Part shown: piece after piece, positions 1-6,233 of the stretch
How positions within the stretch are numbered: the first letter of the stretch is position 1
How the letters are laid out: each line of letters begins with the position of its first letter
Origin: Acidovorax delafieldii
Lineage (GTDB): Bacteria > Pseudomonadota > Gammaproteobacteria > Burkholderiales > Burkholderiaceae_C
Assembly (NCBI GenBank): GCA_002327945.1
Contig: DCVY01000153.1
Coordinates: 4,210-13,810, forward strand
Length of the DNA: 9,601 nt
Direction: 5' to 3'
The notes under the pieces: generated by a model
Databases searched by the model: none
The model's input: the letters and a program-made list of their open reading frames with translations, nothing else
What the model was told of the DNA's origin: nothing
Program-made: the position numbers and the translations under genes

Positions 1-103
1 GGGCTGCCGCGCCCTGCGCGGGGGCATTGCCGATGAACGCATCAGAAGAACAATGGCTGCATGCAGCAGCAGCGGTGGATGGGGCGTGCGGGTTCGCGCT
101 CAT
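1..103 (-). CDS. N-terminus of probable heavy-metal efflux P-type ATPase (partial)
   Basis: An open frame reads leftward from an ATG at 101-103 and runs off the window after 34 codons. The visible residues are Ala-rich with a CSHC pair (Cys15, Cys18), as in variable, metal-binding N-termini of CadA/PbrA-type ATPases. No catalytic domain is visible, so the identity rests mainly on context: the gene is read from a MerR-type promoter (127-157) and is divergent from a CadR/PbrR-like regulator, the standard arrangement for Cd/Pb/Zn efflux ATPases. The Shine-Dalgarno is weak (GAAAG). It could be another metal-resistance gene, such as a cation-diffusion facilitator. Confidence 0.5.
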   Translation of the reverse strand, partial: MSANPHAPSTAAAACSHCSSDAFIGNAPAQGAAA

Positions 104-126
104 GGTTTCTTTCATTACTTGCATCC

Positions 127-157
127 ATTGGAAACCCTGATGCCACTACAAAGTCAA
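127..157 (-). promoter_or_regulatory. MerR/CadR-type promoter-operator for the leftward metal gene
   Basis: Read on the minus strand there is a -35 TTGACT (157-152), a 19-bp spacer containing TAGT and AGGGT, and a weak -10 TCCAAT (132-127). The over-long 19-bp spacer with an imperfect dyad closely resembles the pbrA/cadA promoters bound by PbrR/CadR, where the regulator untwists the spacer when metal binds. It lies about 24 bases before the leftward start codon and about 60 bases from the regulator's ATG, so it probably serves the leftward gene and doubles as the regulator's operator. Confidence 0.7.
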
Positions 158-430
158 GCCCCTACAATGAACCATGCCATTCCTGCACGCACCCGCACGG
201 ATCTGGAAGGCAATCCCATGAAAATCGGCGAACTGGCCATCCTCACCCACACCCCGGTCGAAACCATCCGGTACTACGAACGCGAGGGTTTGCTGCCCGA
301 GGCCGCCCGCACCGGCGGCAACTACCGCATCTACGACCAGGCCCAGGCCGCACGCCTGTCGCTCATACGGCATTGCCGGGGCCTGGACATGACGCTGGAC
401 GAGATTCGCACCCTGCTGCGCTTCAACCTA

Positions 431-463
431 AAAACGGCAGCTTCGAGGAAGTCCATCAAGCTG
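431..463 (-). terminator. Candidate intrinsic terminator after the sigma-54 activator gene
   Basis: On the minus strand CAGCTT (463-458) and AAGCTG (443-438) can form a 6-bp stem with a 14-base loop, followed three bases later by TTTTT (434-430). It sits about 60 bases past the activator's stop codon, and the cadR-like remnant begins immediately beyond, so the cluster's own DNA seems to end here. The stem is short, so confidence is low. An overlapping 7-bp inverted repeat (451-457 with 470-476) could compete. Confidence 0.3.
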
Positions 464-510
464 ATCCACGATGGACCGCTTCCCACCGCGGGCGGGGGTA
501 GGTCGGCAGC

Positions 511-526
511 CGTGACAGCCGTCACG
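511..526. repeat. Perfect 6-bp inverted repeat over the activator stop codon
   Basis: CGTGAC, AGCC, GTCACG: a 6-bp stem with a 4-base loop that overlaps the TGA of the leftward sigma-54 activator gene (522-524). There is no T-run directly after it. It could be an mRNA 3' structure or chance. Confidence 0.35.
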
Positions 527-1871
527 AAGTTTCGACGCCTATGCGGTGCTTATCCATCAGCCGGTACAGCGTCATGCGTGAAACACCCAGCTCGCGGGCT
601 GCGCGCGTGACATTGTTGCCCACCAGCGTCATCGCCCGCGCGATCGCTTCGCGCTCGGCCAGCGTGCGCACAGCATCCAGATCGGTGCTGGCCACCACGT
701 CGGCGGGCGCAAGGCCAAGGTCGCGGGCACTGATATAGCGCTGGTCGGTCATGACCACCGCGCGCTGCACGCAGTTGTAGAGCTCGCGCACATTGCCTGG
801 CCAGGAATAGGCGGCCATGGCCGCTAGGGCCTGCCGGTCGAAGCCTTCCACGCGCCGGGGCCGGTCGGCAGCGCAGACCTTGAGGAAATGCTTGGCCAGC
901 ATTGGCACATCGTCCATGCGCTGGCGCAGCGGTGGGACCTCGATGGTCAGCACATTGAGCCGGTAGAACAAATCCTCCCGAAAACGCCCACGCGCCACCG
1001 CCTCGGCCAGGTTCACATGCGAGGCCGCCACCACACGCACATCGACCGCGGTGCTGCGCACGGCACCCACGCGCTGGATGGTTTTTTCTTGCAGGAAGCG
1101 CAGCAGATTCGCCTGCAGTTCCAGCGGCAGGTCACCGATCTCGTCCAGAAAGATGGTGCCGCCATCGGCGGCTTCGATGAGCCCGCGCCGGTCGGTGGAC
1201 GCTCCAGTGAACGCACCCTTCACATAACCAAAAAGCTCGGACTGGATCAGGGACGGCGCAATGGCGCCGCAGTTGACCTCCACCCAGGGGCCGGTTTTGC
1301 GCGGAGAGCATGCATGGATGGCATGCGCCGCCAGCTCCTTGCCGCTGCCACTCTCCCCCTGGATCAGCACCGGAGCAAAAGCACCCGCCACCTTGCGGAT
1401 GTCCTTGCGCAACTGCACCATCGACGTGGCCTGCCCCACCATGCCCAGGGCGCCAGAGTCGGCCAAGCCGTCAATGGCTCCATGGCGCAGCATGGCGCGC
1501 TGCGCGGCATGTTCGATTATCCGGTCCAGATCGGGCCATTGCAGTGGCAGCACTTGGTAGTCAAAAAAGCAATTCAGGATCAGCGCACGGAACGCATGCG
1601 ACTCCAACACGGCCTGTTCACACAAGGCCACCCATTCCGTTGGCAACGATGCATGGACACAGGCCTCCATGGCGGCCACGCCGGCCTCGTCCAGCCGCTG
1701 CGCGGCATCGGCCACCACCAGAGCCACGGCAAACTTGCGTTGCGTCAGAAGACTGCGGGCCGAGGGCACATCGTCGCAGCGCGCCACATCCCACCCCGCG
1801 CGCCGCAGATGGCCCTCCACAATCTGGCCCTCTGCTCCCAGGCTCAGGCATAGGATCTTGCGCACAGGCAT
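522..1871 (-). CDS. VpsR-family sigma-54-dependent transcriptional activator
   Basis: A bacterial enhancer-binding protein of 449 aa that would remodel sigma-54 RNA polymerase with ATP. Residues from the ATG at 1871: an N-terminal receiver-like domain (about 1-130) with FDYQVLP, as I recall it from VpsR-type regulators; Walker A GESGSGKE at 172-179; GAFTGA, the sigma-54 contact loop, at 219-224; Walker B TIFLDEIG at 239-246; FREDLFYRL at 297-305; WPGNVREL at 357-364; and a C-terminal Fis-type helix-turn-helix at about 420-442. All AAA+ motifs look intact. In Vibrio, VpsR controls biofilm matrix genes and responds to c-di-GMP; whether this protein does is inference. It lies 33 bases behind the outer-membrane barrel gene in the same direction, so it is probably co-transcribed. 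A GTG at 1895 would add 8 residues; neither start has a strong ribosome site. Its likely target is the sigma-54 promoter at 3720. Confidence 0.88.
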   Translation of the reverse strand: MPVRKILCLSLGAEGQIVEGHLRRAGWDVARCDDVPSARSLLTQRKFAVALVVADAAQRLDEAGVAAMEACVHASLPTEWVALCEQAVLESHAFRALILNCFFDYQVLPLQWPDLDRIIEHAAQRAMLRHGAIDGLADSGALGMVGQATSMVQLRKDIRKVAGAFAPVLIQGESGSGKELAAHAIHACSPRKTGPWVEVNCGAIAPSLIQSELFGYVKGAFTGASTDRRGLIEAADGGTIFLDEIGDLPLELQANLLRFLQEKTIQRVGAVRSTAVDVRVVAASHVNLAEAVARGRFREDLFYRLNVLTIEVPPLRQRMDDVPMLAKHFLKVCAADRPRRVEGFDRQALAAMAAYSWPGNVRELYNCVQRAVVMTDQRYISARDLGLAPADVVASTDLDAVRTLAEREAIARAMTLVGNNVTRAARELGVSRMTLYRLMDKHRIGVETS

Positions 1872-1904
1872 GGCATGTTGTTCTCGTAGGTTCACGTTGC
1901 ATCG

Positions 1905-3206
1905 TCAAAAGGACATCGGAAGCCGCACGCTCAGCGTGAGGTCGGGCGTGTCGCGCGTGAGGCCGGCACCCACCGTGACGTTCAGGGTAGTCCGGTTGCT
2001 GTAGCGGTACGAATACCCGAGCAGCAGTGACGACAGCTGCGTGCGCACCGAGCTGGGCACGGGCACGCCGTTTTGTTTGGTGCGCCCCACGGAGTTGAGG
2101 TCAACGCCCACGCTGAAGGACGAGCGGTCATTGATCGCCAGGCCCATCCCGAAGTTGATGCCCCAGACATCGCCGGGCTTGACGCTGCCGATGAATTCCT
2201 GCTCGCCCGAGAGCACACGACGACTCACATTGCTGCGACCAAAGTTGTACGTGTAACTGATGCCGCCAAAAAACACTGCCGGATCCGAAGGCAGAAGCCA
2301 GGTCAGTGACGGTTGCAGCGAATAAAAGCCCGACCCCGTCGGCAAGTCCAGCGGCAGTCCCGTGCCAGTAGTATTGCCCACGCAGCGCGTCACGCAGTCG
2401 GTCACCACCTCAAACGGGTCCTTGCCGGTACGCGTCTTGAAACGCAGCGAACCAATCAGATAGGGATCATTGCCCTTGGGTTCATTGAGCTGGTAGCGGG
2501 CCGCAAACTCGATATCGCCAATGGAACGGCCGCTGGTATTGAACGCCTGCTCCGACGCCGATCCCATAAATATCTCGCGGCTGATCGAATCGTCCGAGCG
2601 ATACACATAGGGCAGCTTCATCTCTACTTCAAGGCGGCGGGTCAGCCCCCAGCGGCCGGTGAGTGCCGCAGTCAGTGTGTTGCGCTTGACCTCCCGCACA
2701 TCAATCAGGCCAATCAACAACGCCGGAATGACGGTGTAACCAACGAGTGCCACGCGGTTGCTGGAAGAGTAGCCGTACTGCAACGACGGCTCAAGCACAT
2801 AGTGGCCAGGCTGCGTAAGGATGCCGGGCTGGTCGAACAAGGGGGCCACCGCCGGAGGCTGGTTCTCCACCTCCGGAGCCACTCCCACACGCACGGGCCG
2901 GGCACCTGCGTCAGCAGGCACCTTGCCAGCTGGCGCAGCCTCGGCCGTGGCCGGCGGCTGCGCGCTGCGCGCTGACTCGGCCACCGAGCGCTCCAGGTCC
3001 TGGTAACGGGCCTCCTGTTCAAGAACCCGCTGCCGCATTGCCTCCATCTCCCTGCTTTGCGCGCTGACCTGCTGCTCCAGCGCTTTAATGCGCTGGGTTA
3101 TTCCCTTGCGTGCGGGCACGCTTTGCGCCTGTGCCATGGCGCTTGAAAGGGCTATGACCGAACCAGCAACCAGCACCCAGGGTCTGGGTGAATTGTGCGT
3201 TTTCAT
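1905..3206 (-). CDS. Outer-membrane beta-barrel with N-terminal coiled coil (FapF-like exporter candidate)
   Basis: A 433-aa protein. A Sec signal peptide covers residues 1-26 (ending AMAQA). Next come a heptad-like Gln/Glu/Arg-rich helix at about 36-80 (RIKALEQQV to LERSVAES), a Pro/Ala linker at about 81-125, and alternating aromatic/polar strands from about 135 to a C-terminal Phe433 (LSVRLPMSF), the usual signal for outer-membrane barrel assembly. A close Cys pair (C271, C275) may form a disulfide in a loop. Coiled coil plus linker plus barrel is the architecture of FapF, the trimeric amyloid exporter of Pseudomonas; I infer function from architecture and neighbours, not from sequence identity. 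The start is ATG 3206, preceded by AGGGAG seven bases upstream. An in-frame extension to 3293 is rejected because it would bury the signal peptide. It is divergent from the secreted-protein genes and upstream of the activator gene. Confidence 0.8.
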   Translation of the reverse strand: MKTHNSPRPWVLVAGSVIALSSAMAQAQSVPARKGITQRIKALEQQVSAQSREMEAMRQRVLEQEARYQDLERSVAESARSAQPPATAEAAPAGKVPADAGARPVRVGVAPEVENQPPAVAPLFDQPGILTQPGHYVLEPSLQYGYSSSNRVALVGYTVIPALLIGLIDVREVKRNTLTAALTGRWGLTRRLEVEMKLPYVYRSDDSISREIFMGSASEQAFNTSGRSIGDIEFAARYQLNEPKGNDPYLIGSLRFKTRTGKDPFEVVTDCVTRCVGNTTGTGLPLDLPTGSGFYSLQPSLTWLLPSDPAVFFGGISYTYNFGRSNVSRRVLSGEQEFIGSVKPGDVWGINFGMGLAINDRSSFSVGVDLNSVGRTKQNGVPVPSSVRTQLSSLLLGYSYRYSNRTTLNVTVGAGLTRDTPDLTLSVRLPMSF

Positions 3207-3246
3207 GCAACTACTCCCTAAAGCGCTGCAACGGCGTTTCTGGTTT

Positions 3247-3261
3247 CTGTTGTGCCAACAG
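3247..3261. repeat. Perfect inverted repeat in divergent control region
   Basis: CTGTTG, TGC, CAACAG: 6-bp arms around 3 bases, 41 bases before the barrel gene's start and just downstream of the leftward sigma-54-like site. This is a possible regulator half-site pair or 5'-UTR hairpin; no partner is identified. Confidence 0.4.
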
Positions 3262-3276
3262 TGGCGGTAAACACCG

Positions 3277-3292
3277 CGCAAGATTAGTGGCA
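3277..3292 (-). promoter_or_regulatory. Weak sigma-54-like site for the leftward barrel/activator operon
   Basis: On the minus strand TGCCAC, five bases, TTGCG. Spacing and the -12 GC match sigma-54 promoters, but one of the two near-invariant G's at -24 is C. A start near 3266 would give a 5' leader of about 60 bases, much like the perfect rightward site. The -24 mismatch would be expected to weaken it strongly. Confidence 0.35.
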
Positions 3293-3669
3293 CGGCCTAT
3301 CAGTCGGCAAGCACCACTCTGCAAGCAGAAGTAAGTTTGAGCGCATGACCTCATACCAGCATCACCGCACGTTAGCGAGACTGAGGCGGGGTCAGCAACG
3401 GCTCCGCACATGTTTCGCAATGCCTGTTTCGGCGGATGAAACCGGGCCTCGAACCCCTCGCAGAGCCCATCCAATCACCCCAGCGTCACAGCACTGAGAC
3501 ACCAGTTCCGAGGCAAACACAGGGCGGTCTTCAATTAAATCAACTGCGGCCGCAAAAGTCGTCACACCGAAAACGCTGTGGAGGCCGTGCAAGCGTCAAC
3601 CTCCCGTGACACTTTGCGCGGAACCAACTGTCTTGCATCGCTGCTGCGGTGTCTACATGGCACCTTGAA

Positions 3670-3702
3670 CCGCTGCGCATCCTGCACAGAGTACCCGCTG
3701 CG
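3670..3702 (+). repeat. Direct repeat CCGCTGCG upstream of sigma-54 promoter
   Basis: CCGCTGCG occurs at 3670-3677 and 3695-3702 (25-base period), with a related GCTGCGG nearby upstream. Both lie within about 50 bases upstream of the sigma-54 element. This is close for a sigma-54 enhancer, which usually sits about 80-200 bases away, so it may be a secondary or unrelated site. Confidence 0.3.
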
Positions 3703-3719
3703 ATAGGCATTCATGCGGC

Positions 3720-3735
3720 TGGCACTGAAGTTGCT
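3720..3735 (+). promoter_or_regulatory. Perfect sigma-54 (-24/-12) promoter of the secreted-protein operon
   Basis: TGGCAC, five bases (TGAAG), TTGCT: an exact match to the sigma-54 consensus TGGCAC-N5-TTGCW, with GG and GC ten bases apart. With C3734 as -12, transcription would start near 3746, giving a leader of about 59 bases before ATG 3805. It faces the four-gene operon, and the divergent operon encodes a sigma-54 activator, which makes chance unlikely. Confidence 0.85.
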
Positions 3736-3804
3736 GAACATCGTCCGAATTGCGTTCGCGCAGCTCAACCCTTGACCTTGTTTCATTCCACCGTAGGAGG
3801 ATTT

Positions 3805-5055
3805 ATGAAGAAGACACTTGTGGCCTCGGCCATGGCAATTGCGTTCGTTTCCGCATGGGCAAACCCGACCAACAACGGTTCCGAAGGTACTACTGGCGCA
3901 ATGACCGGAAACCAATCTGCGACGGCCAACTCAACGCAAGGCGGCAATGCGCCGCAGGCTAACGAGAACTCCACTGCAACGCAAAACAACTCGGATCAAG
4001 CCAACAATAAGAGCACAACCACCACGAACAGTTCGAACAACTCGGACCAGGCCAACAACAAAAGCACCAACAACAATTCCGACAACAGCACTAACCGGAA
4101 TTCCGGCGCGGCGGCTGCCAGTGCGGCACGGTCGGCCTCCATCAACAACGGCTCCACTGGCACGTTTACCAATGCTTTCAATGTGTCTACAGCCACTGCC
4201 ACCAGCAACCTCAGCGGCACGGTTACGGGCAACCAGGTACATGACATTGGCAACAGCGCCTACAACACCGGCAATGCCAATGGCGGCAAAGGCTATGGCG
4301 GCGAGGGCGGCAAAAGCTATGGTGGCACCGCCAGCGGCATGGGCACAGGTGGCGCTGGCGCCGGGGGTCAAGGAGCCATGGGCTCTACAGGCGGCAACGC
4401 ATCCAACGGCAACGCCACCAATGGCAGCGCCAGCAACGGCAGCGCCACTGCCGGCGATGGTGGCAAGGGCTACGGCGGGCGTGCCGATGGCGGCGACAGC
4501 GGCGGAACAATCTCCGCCAATGGCAGCGGCAGCGGCAGTGGCGGCGGCAGCGGCCCTGCCAACGGCGGCAGCAACGCAGGCCTGGGCAGTGCAGGTGACG
4601 GCGGAACCGTTGGTGCCGGCGGCGCCTCCACCCCCTCCGGCACGGGCGGCACCGCAACCAACAACAGCGGCGGCAGTACCCGCACGGCAGGTACGGGTAC
4701 CGGCGGTGCCGGCGGCTCCAGCACCAATGGCAGCGCTAGCAACGGCAGCGCCAGCAACGGATCCAACACCGCCGGCAATGGTGGCGCGGGCGGCAATGGC
4801 ACGGGCGGCACCGGCGGGTCAGGCAGTGGTGGAACCATCACCGCCCACGGTGGCACGGGTGGCACGGGCATGGGCGGCAGCGGCGGCTCGGGCGGAACGA
4901 ATACCGTGAGCGCCGGCACCTTCAACATGTCCAACACCATGACCAGCGTTGGCCAGTCGGCTGCGGGCATCATGATCGCCAGCCAGAACAGCGGCATCGC
5001 GTCGCTGGTTCAGCAAAGCGTAAATGTGCAGTCCAACCTGGCCGTCGGCAAATAA
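3805..5055 (+). CDS. Secreted Asn/Ser- and Gly-rich repeat protein, candidate amyloid or matrix subunit
   Basis: A 416-aa protein with a strong ribosome site (TAGGAGG, 3794-3800), start ATG 3805. The signal peptide is residues 1-19 (MKKTLVASAMAIAFVSAWA). Residues about 20-105 are rich in Asn, Ser, Thr and Gln, with NNSDQANNKST twice at a 17-residue period. Residues about 150-365 are almost entirely Gly, Ser, Asn, Thr and Ala with GGxGG runs and a diverged internal duplication. The C-terminus (368-416) is a distinct, non-repetitive segment with VSAGTF, QNSG and SLVQQSV, also seen in the next protein. There is no cysteine and no transmembrane segment after the signal. Low complexity, secretion and neighbours suggest a fibre or matrix subunit, like FapC or curlin in role but not recognisably homologous. 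It is first in an operon behind the sigma-54 promoter. A Gly-rich adhesin without amyloid character is possible. Confidence 0.8.
   Translation: MKKTLVASAMAIAFVSAWANPTNNGSEGTTGAMTGNQSATANSTQGGNAPQANENSTATQNNSDQANNKSTTTTNSSNNSDQANNKSTNNNSDNSTNRNSGAAAASAARSASINNGSTGTFTNAFNVSTATATSNLSGTVTGNQVHDIGNSAYNTGNANGGKGYGGEGGKSYGGTASGMGTGGAGAGGQGAMGSTGGNASNGNATNGSASNGSATAGDGGKGYGGRADGGDSGGTISANGSGSGSGGGSGPANGGSNAGLGSAGDGGTVGAGGASTPSGTGGTATNNSGGSTRTAGTGTGGAGGSSTNGSASNGSASNGSNTAGNGGAGGNGTGGTGGSGSGGTITAHGGTGGTGMGGSGGSGGTNTVSAGTFNMSNTMTSVGQSAAGIMIASQNSGIASLVQQSVNVQSNLAVGK
3985..4086 (+). repeat. Two tandem 51-bp units in the Asn-rich region
   Basis: Copies at 3985-4035 and 4036-4086 encode NNSDQANNKST followed by a six-residue Thr/Asn/Ser tail (residues 61-77 and 78-94). 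The first 33 bases are nearly identical apart from synonymous changes, indicating a recent duplication kept under coding constraint. Confidence 0.75.
4416..4857 (+). repeat. Diverged internal duplication in the Gly-rich region
   Basis: Starting at 4416 and again at 4722 the coding pattern TNGSASNGSA, then TAG(D/N)GG, then SGGTI(S/T)A recurs. The first parts are 306 bases apart and the last about 327 apart, so the copies differ by insertions. Shorter Gly-rich repeats also occur inside. Confidence 0.55.
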
Positions 5056-5069
5056 GCACTGACCCAAAA

Positions 5070-5109
5070 ACCGCGCGGCGCGTGCCTCGTCCATGCACGG
5101 TTGCGCGGT
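5070..5109 (+). terminator. Intercistronic hairpin after the Gly-rich protein gene
   Basis: ACCGCGC (5070-5076) pairs with GCGCGGT (5103-5109), and inside it CGTGC (5081-5085) pairs with GCACG (5095-5099). It lies 15 bases past the stop and has no T-run, so it looks more like an mRNA-stabilising or partial attenuation structure than a full terminator. It would favour high yield of the first gene over the downstream ones. Confidence 0.5.
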
Positions 5110-5145
5110 ACTTATTGCCATCCACCCTGTCCATAGAGGCTCCCC

Positions 5146-5538
5146 ATGACCTCGATTCACTCCCTTCCTGCAGTTCTGGGCCTGTTCACAGCATCCCTCC
5201 TGACAGCACATTCAGCAGCACAAGTGCCCGAAGTGCCCATGGCGAGGGACAGCGCACATGCGCCAGCCTCTTTTGCACCCGCACAGTCCGCCTTTGTGGC
5301 CACGGCCGTGGACACCGCCACCCTCGACACCTACCGCGGCGGAAGCACTCAGGTGCGCAACGACATGGCTCTCACCGGCACCACCGCTGATAACACGGCC
5401 CAGAATGTCAGCACCGGCAATAACGCCATCAGTGCAGGTGCCTTCTCCAACATGAACGGCATTCCCGTCGTGGTACAGAACTCGGGCGCGAACGTGCTGA
5501 TCCAGAACGCCGTCATCGTGCATGTGCAGATGAACTAA
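5146..5538 (+). CDS. Small secreted protein with double-glycine site and the shared C-terminal motif
   Basis: A 130-aa protein, ATG 5146 with AGAGG at 5135-5139. The signal peptide is about residues 1-25 (hydrophobic 8-20, ending AHSAA). Residues 60-66 read LDTYRGG, with Val55 at -12, Leu60 at -7 and Tyr63 at -4 relative to the second Gly, the pattern of C39-cleaved double-glycine leaders. Cleavage there would release a 64-aa, cysteine-free product. The C-terminal 36 residues (ISAGAF, QNSGAN, VLIQNAVIV) resemble the end of the Gly-rich protein encoded upstream. It sits 90 bases after that gene and 14 bases before the C39 peptidase gene, so it is the same operon. I infer a minor or nucleating subunit; no known family is recognised with certainty. 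Confidence 0.8.
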   Translation: MTSIHSLPAVLGLFTASLLTAHSAAQVPEVPMARDSAHAPASFAPAQSAFVATAVDTATLDTYRGGSTQVRNDMALTGTTADNTAQNVSTGNNAISAGAFSNMNGIPVVVQNSGANVLIQNAVIVHVQMN

Positions 5539-5552
5539 CCCAGGTAGCCACC

Positions 5553-6233
5553 ATGCAACTGCCCCTGCTTTTGATCGCGCTGCTTGGCGGGGCCACTGCG
5601 GTATCCGCGCAATCGGCTTACTTCCCATCCACGGGTGCCGGGGACGTAACTCTGCCCGTGACCAGCATCAGACAAGCGCGCCTGGCGGGCACGTTGCTCC
5701 AGAAATTCGATTTCAGCTGCGGCTCGGCGGCCATCGCTACGCTGCTGACCCACCACTACGGCACACCGATCGACGAGCAGACGGTGTTCACCCAGATGTA
5801 CGCCCATGGCGACCAGTCCAAGATCCAGCGCGAAGGCTTCTCCTTGCTCGACATGAAGCGCTTTCTGGCCAGCCTCGGCTTCGAGGCCGACGGGTTCCAG
5901 CAACCAATCGACAGGCTCCTAGAGGCACGCATTCCTGCCATCGTGCTGGTTAACGAAAACGGCTACCAGCATTTCGTCGTGGTCAAAGGCCTGCAAGGCG
6001 ACCGCGTTCTAGTGGGCGATCCGGCACAAGGCACGCGCGCTCTTGCGCGCGAGGACTTTGAATCCCTATGGCAAAGCAAACTGCTGTTTGTCATCCACAA
6101 CCGCATGGATTCCGCACGCTTTAACCTTGCCGCCGAATGGCGTGTGGCACCTCGCGCACCCATTGGCAGCGACATGGCGCGGGCCGGTTTCAGCGGTTTT
6201 GCCCTCCAAAAAAACGGGCCGGGAGACTTCTGA
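5553..6233 (+). CDS. Secreted stand-alone C39-family cysteine peptidase (FapD-like)
   Basis: A 226-aa protein. The signal peptide is residues 1-19 (ending AVSA). The C39 peptidase fold covers about 36-182, with oxyanion Gln50, nucleophile Cys56 (FDFSCGSAA), His140 (GYQHFVVVKG) and Asp156 (VGDPAQG): the full catalytic set is present. Unlike bacteriocin exporters, it has no ABC-transporter membrane or ATPase domains, so it should act as a soluble periplasmic protease. FapD in Pseudomonas fap operons is also a C39-type peptidase. Both flanking secreted proteins carry LDxxRGG double-glycine sites, its probable substrates. ATG 5553 follows an AGG at 5542-5544; its stop TGA overlaps the next ATG. 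Residues 183-226 are a short tail of unknown role. Confidence 0.9.
   Translation: MQLPLLLIALLGGATAVSAQSAYFPSTGAGDVTLPVTSIRQARLAGTLLQKFDFSCGSAAIATLLTHHYGTPIDEQTVFTQMYAHGDQSKIQREGFSLLDMKRFLASLGFEADGFQQPIDRLLEARIPAIVLVNENGYQHFVVVKGLQGDRVLVGDPAQGTRALAREDFESLWQSKLLFVIHNRMDSARFNLAAEWRVAPRAPIGSDMARAGFSGFALQKNGPGDF

Larger units (their letters stand above)
218..610 (+). pseudogene. cadR: MerR-family (CadR/PbrR-like) regulator, C-terminus lost and replaced
   Basis: The start is ATG 218, with GGAAGG at 205-210. Residues 1-69 are a typical MerR winged-helix DNA-binding domain: MKIGELA, the ETIRYYEREGLLP helix, GGNYRIY, and the start of the long dimerisation helix (TLDEIRTLLRF). After F69 (about base 424) similarity to the CadR/PbrR family stops. 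The remaining 61 codons are Lys/Arg/Gly-rich sequence that runs antisense into the 3' end of the neighbouring sigma-54 activator gene and ends by chance at 610. The family's metal-binding cysteines in the distal half are absent, and most of the dimerisation helix is missing. The 130-aa length is near normal for the family, but the second half is not CadR. A metal-blind DNA-binding fragment could still be made. Confidence 0.8.
3207..3804. other. 598-bp divergent control region between barrel gene and secreted-protein operon
   Basis: No credible gene is seen here. It holds an inverted repeat (3247-3261), a weak leftward sigma-54-like site (3277-3292), an AT-rich patch at about 3529-3542 that could be a bending site, a 10-bp palindrome TGCGGCCGCA (3545-3554), direct repeats (3670-3702), and a perfect rightward sigma-54 promoter (3720-3735). 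Its length suits an enhancer-binding activator working at a distance in one or both directions. Confidence 0.6.

Noticed and set aside
888..1853. 321-aa plus-strand frame opposite the sigma-54 activator
   Set aside because: Antisense to a gene with all AAA+ motifs intact; the translated sequence has no recognisable domain.
3207..3293. N-terminal extension of the barrel protein
   Set aside because: It would add 29 residues ahead of a clear signal peptide, and the ATG at 3206 has its own AGGGAG ribosome site.
3658..3673. Second sigma-54-like site (TGGCAC ... CCGCTGC)
   Set aside because: The GG to GC distance is one base too long and the TTGC box is absent; the exact match at 3720 is far better.
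4400..4900. Short repeats resembling a CRISPR array or tRNA/rRNA
   Set aside because: Repeats are coding Gly/Ser/Asn codon runs in one frame, irregularly spaced, with no unique spacers; no tRNA or rRNA signature was seen in the window.
3947..4909. 320-aa Ala/Pro/Thr-rich plus-strand frame inside the Gly-rich gene
   Set aside because: An alternative frame of repetitive GC-rich DNA. The frame with signal peptide, ribosome site and meaningful C-terminus is the one starting at 3805.
4470..4997. Pro/Val-rich 175-aa minus-strand reading frame
   Set aside because: It is the antisense shadow of the Gly-rich repeats (GGC codons read as Pro/Ala on the other strand), with no ribosome site and no domain.
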